Source of the DNA: Rachicladosporium sp. CCFEE 5018
Lineage: Eukaryota > Ascomycota > Dothideomycetes > Cladosporiales > Cladosporiaceae
Reading direction: 5' to 3'
Length of the DNA: 12,780 bases
NCBI GenBank assembly: GCA_002077045.2
Contig: KZ111145.1
Coordinates: forward strand, 1,747,509-1,760,288
This document shows, in pieces, positions 7,701-12,780 of the stretch (within the stretch, counting starts at the first letter, position 1; the number at the start of each line of letters is the position of its first letter). The notes under the pieces are model-generated. The model had not been told where the DNA came from. It saw only the letters and a program-made list of their open reading frames with translations, and made no database searches. The position numbers were made by a program, and so were the translations under genes.

Positions 7701-9006
7701 TCACGAGATGAATACCTTCCTCAAGCTTCCCTCCTCCCACTCCACAGCCCCCTTATCAAGCACGGTCGGATCCCTCACCCACCCCCTCTTAGTCCCCAAC
7801 TTCTCATTCAGCACCCTCAACCTCTCCCTACCAAACACCCGCCCATTCGGCAACACCACAGGATCCTCCTCGACATGGCTCTTCGTGTGATGCGCGTAGG
7901 GCACGCTTCTGGCGAGCTCGTTGAGCTCGGTACTGCAGATGGGGCAGACTGGCGCGCCGGTATTGGCGCTTGTAGCGAGGGCATGGGCGGAGTGGCAGGC
8001 GGGCGTTTTGAGAGCTGAGAGGCCCGCGCTGAGGGCTGTGTGGAGGAGGGGAGTTGGGGGGAGGGAGAAGAGGGCGTGGTGGGTTTGGGTGAAGAGGGAG
8101 GCGAGGTGGGGGTAGCGGGTTGGGGAGTAGAGGGACTGTTGGCTTGCGTTAGCTTTGGTTTTGTAGAAGGCTGGGGGTCAGGGAGATGGTACGTGGTAAG
8201 GCTCCACGAAGGTGTCTGGCCCATAGGCTATGAGTCCTCCAGCCTGCAGCCCAAACTTCGTCACCTGGTCGCCCGAGAAGTGCTTCCTCGCATGCACAAC
8301 GGCTTCCATCAGCTTCGCCGTATCTCCTGTTCGTGCTAGCTCGATGAATTGTTGTAGTCTCAGCTCCAGCTCCAGCTCGCTCTGTCATCTCGTTAGCAAG
8401 CTCCCTTCCGTTGTCGCCTCGCTTGCATTCAAGACTCACCCCTCCCTTCCTCAACGCCCCCCGATTCTCCCCACACCAACTCAGCGCGCCCGCCAACTCC
8501 CCCCGTCTCAAGCCCCCCTCAATCCGCCCACACTCCTCAAACACACCCAAATCCACCAATCCTCCCAAGTCCTTCTCCTGCGCAAGCGCCTTCGCACTCC
8601 CCGTGAACCCCTGCCTCAGCAAATAATCCACAAGTAGCCTGTCGAGTCTCACATGCGCCCACCGCTCATACCCCACATCACCCACACCAATCACGCCATG
8701 TAATTCCTCTAAATGCTCGATCCGCGCCTTCTGCTGTGCGTGCAGTGCCCGCTCCTCCGCATGTAACGCCTCCAGCTTCCGCTTCAGATTCTGCGCTTTC
8801 GCTATCGTGGCATCTAGAGCTGCGAGCGGGTCTGGGGTGGAGGGCGAAGGGAGGGCGGTGGTGAGAGTTTTGTTGGAGGATTCTATGGCTCGCTGGGCGG
8901 ATTTGAGGTTCTTCTGCAGGAGGGCGTGAGGCAGGCGGAGGAGGGATTGTTCGAGAAGGAGGTGGGCGTCGGGGTCGAGTTTGGAGGGAGTGGGGTGGTC
9001 GGCCAT
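7701..9006 (-). CDS. GID9: GID/CTLH E3 ubiquitin ligase subunit 9 (FYV10/MAEA family)
   Basis: Exons are 9006-8440, 8381-8193 and 8135-7701, giving 396 residues, close to the roughly 400 I expect for this family. Both introns are phase 0 and their removal restores one continuous family-like protein. Order of parts: helical N-terminus with a charged stretch (about 62-108); LisH motif (about 121-150, LDRLLVDYLLRQGFTGSAKA); CTLH region (about 155-215) spanning intron 1, with FEECGRIEGGLRRGELAGAL joined to ELELELRLQQFIELARTGD; CRA-type helices to about 310, including SLYSPTRYP after intron 2 and GLSALKTPAC; and a C-terminal RING-Gid domain with CPIC at 316-319, LNELARSVPYAHH and DPVVLPNGRVFG, ending KVFIS. 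In yeast, Gid9 pairs with Gid2 as the catalytic RING dimer of the GID complex, which marks gluconeogenic enzymes for destruction when glucose returns. The function here is inferred from the family. Confidence 0.93.
8048..8133 (+). other. G-rich tract opposite GID9 exon 3
   Basis: The plus strand carries many G runs of three to six bases (for example GGGG, GGGGGG, GGG), so a G-quadruplex is possible in the template strand of GID9. The mRNA itself is C-rich here and encodes Pro, Leu, Thr and Ser of the CRA region. The tract is largely explained by C-ending codons. Confidence 0.4.
8136..8192 (-). other. Intron 2 of GID9
   Basis: A 57-base phase-0 intron on the minus strand with donor GTACCA (8192-8187), branch-like GCTAACG and acceptor CAACAG ending at 8136. 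It joins TFVEPYH to SLYSPTRYP, which follows the family pattern. Confidence 0.88.
8382..8439 (-). other. Intron 1 of GID9
   Basis: A 58-base phase-0 intron on the minus strand with donor GTGAGT (8439-8434), branch-like GCTAACG and acceptor GACAG ending at 8382. It joins GALRKGG to SELELELRLQQF within the CTLH region. Confidence 0.88.
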
Positions 9007-9322
9007 GGCGTTGGTATTGGAACTGTAGTTGGGGAGGACGCGGTGGTAGCGGGGCAGGTGTAGAGGAAGTGCAAGCTAGAGTGTTGTAGATGAGGTAGCG
9101 TATGGCTTGTGCATCCTTAAGGTGTGAAGGAAGTCAGAAGCCGGGTGGACGTGTACAAAATGTGCGACGATTGAGCGAAGGCAAGTGCGTGGTGGGGAAG
9201 TCACTGAGAGCTTCGCCTGACTTGTTGCATGAAATGGAAGGTATACATTATTTGCCTGCCAACCCATGATCGCGTGTCCATACTACGTGCTCATCCACAA
9301 GCCGGCTCCGCTGCTCTGCCAC
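9007..9322 (-). promoter_or_regulatory. Upstream region of GID9 / 3' region of the YeeZ-like gene
   Basis: These 316 bases lie between the GID9 start and the stop of the next minus-strand gene. They must contain the GID9 promoter and leader and the 3' UTR of the gene to the right. No clear TATA box or named factor site is seen, and the open frames in it are short and lack features. Confidence 0.45.
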
Positions 9323-10210
9323 TCATATCCTCGCCTTCACCGGCGCAAGCTGGAACGTATCCCAGAATTCCCTTCCGAAATAACACCTCTCCAGCGCCCC
9401 CATACTCCTCGGCAGCGCCCACACCTTCTCCTCCAGCATACACTCATACACCCACTTAGCCTGCTTACTAGGCTCACTGTCCACAGTCTCATCTCCCTGA
9501 CCCTTCTGCGCCTTCGTATCTGCCCACCCAGCAAACAACGCCCACCAATCATACACAAACCCATCCGTCAGCATCCACCGCTCGCCCTTCGCAGAATACC
9601 AGTTCCCCATCACCGCGATAATAGCCCGAGACACGTCCAGCCCGTGGATCATGTGAAGGCTCTTCTTGCTGCGAACAGCCTCCTTGGTAGTAGCAACGCG
9701 ATCGACCCATGTCCGTGGCTCCCTCTCGCCGCCCCAAAGTCCTGCTAAATTGAGCACACAGCCATTGTGCTTCAACAATGCGTCCTCAGCTATGGCGCGA
9801 GGGTTGGTGGTGTTGTAAGGCGAGTGTCGAGAGACCCATTGCTGCTTCTGCGGTATCTGCCAGATACCTGTGCTGCCGAGCTGGATGAAGCGGGTGTCTG
9901 CGGCGTGAGGCCTGTGAGTAGCAATGTACTTTGAGACGAGAAAGTCGGTCTGCGCTGCAGTCGTCAAGGGGAATGTTACCAGCACGTGTTGAGCCAAGGG
10001 GAGAGTGCCGAGATCAGAGTCGCTGTCACTATCCGGATTGAAGCTCCATTTGATGGTCTTATGAGACACGACCTCGCGTCCATCCTTTGTAGTAGCGGCA
10101 AAGTTGAAGTTCTTAGTCTTGAGAAGAGGAATCAGGAAGGTAGATGTCCAGCCTGCGCCGAGGATGAGGATGTCTAGTTGCTGCATGTTGGGCCGCAGTG
10201 GAAGAGACAT
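9323..10210 (-). CDS. Rossmann-fold NAD(P)-binding protein, YeeZ-like atypical SDR
   Basis: A single exon of 295 residues. The N-terminus has a beta strand and glycine motif (LDILILGAGWTSTFLIPLL, about 12-30), typical of a dinucleotide-binding fold. Later parts fit the pattern of E. coli YeeZ and related atypical short-chain dehydrogenases: a strand and serine region at FIQLGSTGIW (about 108-117), NPRAIAEDALLKH where YeeZ has its NxxR segment, LNLAGLWGGEREPRTW where YeeZ reads LRLAGLVGPGRHP, and MIHGLDVSRAIIAVM matching the VHxxDV segment. The classical SDR YxxxK catalytic pair is not evident, so enzymatic activity and substrate are unknown. The first ATG (10210) has a weak context (TTC before it); the second, at 10186 (residue 9), has AAC before it and would still keep the whole fold, so it may be the real start. 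No signal peptide or membrane segment is seen. Confidence 0.8.
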   Translation of the reverse strand: MSLPLRPNMQQLDILILGAGWTSTFLIPLLKTKNFNFAATTKDGREVVSHKTIKWSFNPDSDSDSDLGTLPLAQHVLVTFPLTTAAQTDFLVSKYIATHRPHAADTRFIQLGSTGIWQIPQKQQWVSRHSPYNTTNPRAIAEDALLKHNGCVLNLAGLWGGEREPRTWVDRVATTKEAVRSKKSLHMIHGLDVSRAIIAVMGNWYSAKGERWMLTDGFVYDWWALFAGWADTKAQKGQGDETVDSEPSKQAKWVYECMLEEKVWALPRSMGALERCYFGREFWDTFQLAPVKARI

Positions 10211-10676
10211 GAAGCAGATTATACTTGACCCTGTACTATGCTCAATGTCTGCATTGTGCTCGAGGACATCGTCGAATAGCCCTCTCTTTCGCTTTCCCTT
10301 CCGGTCGTTTCACAGACGCAGCTTCGAGCCGCCCCTCATTACGTCATCCATCGCGAGTCATGCTGCCATCAAGGTGATGGATTTTCTGGCTCCCTCCCCA
10401 ATTTCGCCGTCGCATATACTCCGGGCTCGAAGCCTCCTAGGTGCCCGCACGTCTCATGACACCGTATTGTAGCAGCTGCGCTTCGACCACAGCAGTTCCC
10501 GAGTCGGCAACGCTTCAGCACCGACGAACATCACCGTCCGTTGCATTCCTGTAACTCTCGTGGATGGTGCTTCATGTCAGCACGACTTGGTCGCGCCCAC
10601 GCGACTCGTGTTCTCTGCGACCAGCGCACAGCGTTGAGCCCGCTGTCATGTCTTGCCGCAACACTCGCTTCATCCA
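10211..10676 (-). promoter_or_regulatory. Interval upstream of the YeeZ-like gene and downstream of IMP4
   Basis: These 466 bases carry the promoter of the gene to the left and the IMP4 3' UTR. Apart from the ATF/CREB-like and Gcn4-like cores listed separately, I see no gene or structured element. Confidence 0.45.
10339..10346 (-). promoter_or_regulatory. ATF/CREB-like site (TGACGTAA) upstream of the YeeZ-like gene
   Basis: The minus strand reads ATGACGTAAT across 10347-10338, a close match to the fungal ATF/CREB consensus, about 130 bases upstream of the start at 10210. A Gcn4-like TGACTC core lies nearby at 10360-10355 on the same strand. Both are short, and chance matches are possible. 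Confidence 0.3.
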
Positions 10677-11564
10677 TCACAGATAGTCCTTCTTCTTGCT
10701 CGTTCTCGTATACTGATTCATATGCCACTCCACATCCCCATCCTTATCATCCGCAGTTCCCTGCCTGATCTCGAACAGCCTCATAGTCATCCTCGGTCCG
10801 ACCTCTGCCAGCTCCACACTCTGATACCCCGTCTTGACAAACACATGATGTCGCACCTCCACACTATCCTCGATGTTCTTGAACGTCACTATGCGGCTTC
10901 CAAGTTTCGCGCTCGTCTCGCGGGGAGGAAACAAATGCTGCAGGATCTTGACCACACGCTTGCCTAGCGGTGTGGTGAAGCCTTCGAAGATAAGGTGAGG
11001 GTAGGATTCCGAGACTGTGCCGCGCGAGGCGTTGGGGATGTCGTGGCGGAGGACGACATTGTGGAGACTAAAAGATGCAGTGGGACCGTGTGGGAAGTGG
11101 GAGATTGTAAGAGCGGTGGGTGTGCCGCGATGTTCGTGGAGGAGGATCAGGTCGCTGAGGCCGGATGACTTTGCGCTGCCGACCAGGTTTGGTAAGATGA
11201 GATTGCCGCGATTCAGACGGATAGCTGTCGGTAAGAGGAGGCGGATCTCCTTTGCGAAGCTAGAAAGGCGACTACTGGGGTCGCGAGAGGTCGTGACCAG
11301 AACTCGAGGATCGACGACACCCGAGAGGTAGCTGTACTCGTCGTCCAGATCGAGCTCATCCTGAGTTGTGCGGTCTGCGCGCGACTCGTCGTACTTGTAG
11401 TCCTGCTTCAGCTGCTTGTCGTTGGCGATGTTGGAGTCCAGAGGCTTTCCTGTCGCGAGTGACTGCTTGAGCTTCGCTCTCTTCTCCGCGATTTCAGCAT
11501 CGCGCAGAGTCAATGCTCGCCTGTAGATGTAGTCGCGCCGTTGGCGGGCCTGTCGTCGTATCAT
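10677..11564 (-). CDS. IMP4: IMP4, Brix-domain U3 small nucleolar ribonucleoprotein
   Basis: A protein of 295 residues, close to the family's usual length (yeast Imp4 is about 290). The start at 11564 gives MIRRQARQRRDYIYRRAL, the expected basic N-terminus; a further 49 codons are open upstream but do not look like IMP4 and are treated as leader. The Brix domain runs from about 85 to 270: DPRVLVTTSRDPSSRLSSFA (85-104), RLNRGNLILPNL, GLSDLILLHEHRGTPTALTI (135-154), HFPHGPTASFSL, HLIFEGFTTPLGKRVVKIL, and the RNA-binding sigma70-like segment VELAEVGPRMTMRLFEIR (250-267). The C-terminus EWHMNQYTRTSKKKDYL is also characteristic. Imp4 works with Imp3 and Mpp10 in the nucleolar SSU processome, helping U3 snoRNA pair with pre-rRNA for 18S maturation. 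It is divergent from UPF1. Confidence 0.95.
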   Translation of the reverse strand: MIRRQARQRRDYIYRRALTLRDAEIAEKRAKLKQSLATGKPLDSNIANDKQLKQDYKYDESRADRTTQDELDLDDEYSYLSGVVDPRVLVTTSRDPSSRLSSFAKEIRLLLPTAIRLNRGNLILPNLVGSAKSSGLSDLILLHEHRGTPTALTISHFPHGPTASFSLHNVVLRHDIPNASRGTVSESYPHLIFEGFTTPLGKRVVKILQHLFPPRETSAKLGSRIVTFKNIEDSVEVRHHVFVKTGYQSVELAEVGPRMTMRLFEIRQGTADDKDGDVEWHMNQYTRTSKKKDYL

Positions 11565-11859
11565 CTTGGCTGTGGGACGGAGTGTAAGTGAATCAACTTG
11601 GATGCTCACATGTAAATTATCGATACCGTTCGGACCGCTTCCGTTCTCGCAGTGCCAAGACACGGCTCTCTTTGAACGAACTAGAACAGCAATACCCAAC
11701 ACCACTGCCACTGCTTCACCTCACCTCCTCCCCTCCCTATTCCTTCTGCACGACGCTCCCGACGTGCGCATACAGCGGTCTTGAGGTACCGCTTCTTCCG
11801 CTCCGCCATACGCGGACACTCAACCCACCCCCTCACTCTGAGAGCACCACCCCCACGGG
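11565..11859. promoter_or_regulatory. Shared divergent promoter region of IMP4 and UPF1
   Basis: Only 295 bases separate the two start codons, so both promoters and leaders must fit here. A pyrimidine-rich tract (about 11714-11748) lies on the UPF1 side, typical of fungal core promoters. On the IMP4 side the minus strand has GTGAGC near 11610 and CACAG just before the start, so a short 5' UTR intron of about 46 bases is possible. No TATA box is evident. Confidence 0.6.
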
Positions 11860-12780
11860 ATGGCCTCAGCCTTCGCACAGGCCGGCAATCACCTCGTCAG
11901 CGACTCCACCTCCGCTATCAACGATGGCGACGATCTGTCCACACTGGACGCCGGCGAGAGCGCCCTAGACGGCGAATACGGCCGCGGCAACCTCAACGGC
12001 GGACCGAGGCGCCGGCGGGTCGGCGACGACGATGAGACCGATGTTTACGACGACGATGATCTGGAGAGCTTGGCCAGCCATGCCGTTAACGGCGTGAATG
12101 GGACCGCTGGACAGCAGCCGGACGGTGAAGTCGAGCTGCCGCCACATGCCTGCGCTTACTGCGGCATCCACAACCCCAGCAGTGTGGTCAAGTGCTTGGC
12201 CTGCAACAAGTGGTTCTGCTCTGCTCGTGGCAATACGAGCTCAAGCCACATCATCAACCACCTTGTGCGCGCCAGACACAAGGAGGTGCAGCTTCACCCC
12301 ACCTCCCAGCTTGGCGAGACCACCCTCGAGTGCTACAACTGCGGCACCAAGAATGTGTTCCTACTTGGCTTCATCCCGGCCAAGAGCGATACTGTTGTCG
12401 TGCTGCTTTGCCGCTCGCCATGCGCCGCCATGCCGAGTGGGAAGGACATGAACTGGGACACCTCGCGCTGGCAGCCGCTCATCGAGGATCGCTCCTTTTT
12501 GCCTTGGCTTGTGGGCGCGCCGACGGACCAGGAGCAGATGCGCGCGAGGCATTTGCCGCCGCAGATCATTGTGAAGCTGGAGGAGATGTGGAAGGACAAT
12601 AGCGCTGCTACGATTCAGGACCTGGAGAAGAATGCTGGGATTGATGATGAGCCTGCGCCTGTGCTGTTGCGCTACGATGATGCGTATCAGTATCAGAACG
12701 TCTTCGGACCGCTTGTCAAGATCGAGGCGGACTATGATCGCAAGCTGAAAGAGTCGCAGTCGCAGGACAACCTGATCGTG
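11860..12780 (+). CDS. UPF1: UPF1 (NAM7), nonsense-mediated mRNA decay RNA helicase, 3' partial
   Basis: The frame is open to the last base, giving the first 307 residues; the helicase motor lies beyond the window. The start ATG has a good context (GGG before, G after). Residues 1-95 are low-complexity and acidic (DDDETDVYDDDD). The Cys/His-rich zinc domain follows, with CAYCGIHNPSSVVKC at 98-112, C115 and C120, GNTSSSHIINHLVRARHKEV, LECYNCG with C158 and C161, NVFLLGFIPAKSDTVVVLLC to C184, and C188. Then come WQPLIEDRSFLPWLV, LLRYDDAYQYQNVFGPLVK and ADYDRKLKESQSQDN, the linker and stalk leading to domain 1B. This follows human UPF1 nearly segment by segment. The CH domain binds Upf2 and regulates the helicase. 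UPF1 acts in the cytoplasm, recognising stalled termination and triggering decay of transcripts with premature stops. No intron is visible in this part. Confidence 0.97.
   Translation, partial: MASAFAQAGNHLVSDSTSAINDGDDLSTLDAGESALDGEYGRGNLNGGPRRRRVGDDDETDVYDDDDLESLASHAVNGVNGTAGQQPDGEVELPPHACAYCGIHNPSSVVKCLACNKWFCSARGNTSSSHIINHLVRARHKEVQLHPTSQLGETTLECYNCGTKNVFLLGFIPAKSDTVVVLLCRSPCAAMPSGKDMNWDTSRWQPLIEDRSFLPWLVGAPTDQEQMRARHLPPQIIVKLEEMWKDNSAATIQDLEKNAGIDDEPAPVLLRYDDAYQYQNVFGPLVKIEADYDRKLKESQSQDNLIV

Noticed and set aside
7817..8224. Minus-strand Ser/Pro/Thr-rich frame of 135 codons within GID9
   Set aside because: It reads through intron 2 and in the wrong frame of exon 3; the GID9 frame gives the recognisable RING-Gid domain instead.
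10541..10967. Plus-strand frames over the 3' end of IMP4
   Set aside because: They are antisense to the Brix domain coding sequence and have no features of their own.
11565..11711. 49-codon N-terminal extension of IMP4
   Set aside because: The family starts with MIRRQARQRRDY-like sequence; the extension is hydrophobic and unlike IMP4, and it begins inside the shared promoter.

Overview
The window looks like a piece of nuclear chromosome from a filamentous ascomycete (Pezizomycotina). A Dothideomycete is my best guess, from the general look of the proteins and not from any search. The evidence is short spliceosomal introns of 53 to 58 bases with CTAAC/CTGAC-like branch points, CT-rich leaders before start codons, and clearly eukaryotic housekeeping proteins (UPF1, IMP4, GID subunit 9). 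There is no sign of operons, bacterial ribosome sites, CRISPR, rRNA or tRNA genes.

Layout, left to right. (1) 1-2204, plus strand: the 3' part of a three-exon gene for a highly charged Arg/Glu/Asp-rich fungal protein with a conserved C-terminal block; its 5' end lies outside the window. (2) 2730-3226, minus strand: a probable small two-exon gene converging on gene 1, whose first coding exon is only 8 bases long. (3) About 3227-6782: a gene-poor stretch of roughly 3.5 kb that is not obviously AT-rich and holds no gene I can defend beyond the leader of gene 2. (4) 6783-7655, plus strand: a single-exon orphan reading frame of 290 codons. (5) 7701-9006, minus: GID/CTLH ubiquitin-ligase subunit 9 (FYV10/MAEA family), three exons, 396 residues. 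(6) 9323-10210, minus: a Rossmann-fold protein of the YeeZ-like atypical SDR type. (7) 10677-11564, minus: IMP4, a Brix-domain protein of the U3 snoRNP. (8) 11860 to the right edge, plus: the N-terminal 307 residues of the nonsense-mediated-decay helicase UPF1, including its complete Cys/His zinc domain.

The right 5 kb is an ordinary housekeeping block. IMP4 and UPF1 are divergent and share a 295-bp promoter region; IMP4, the YeeZ-like gene and GID9 all point left, with 316 to 466 bp between them. The genes do not form one pathway: ribosome assembly, mRNA decay and regulated proteolysis are simply neighbours. I found no convincing new multi-gene system. The most unusual items are the micro-exon gene at 2730-3226, the coding-like signal on its opposite strand, the orphan frame at 6783-7655, and the long gene-poor island.
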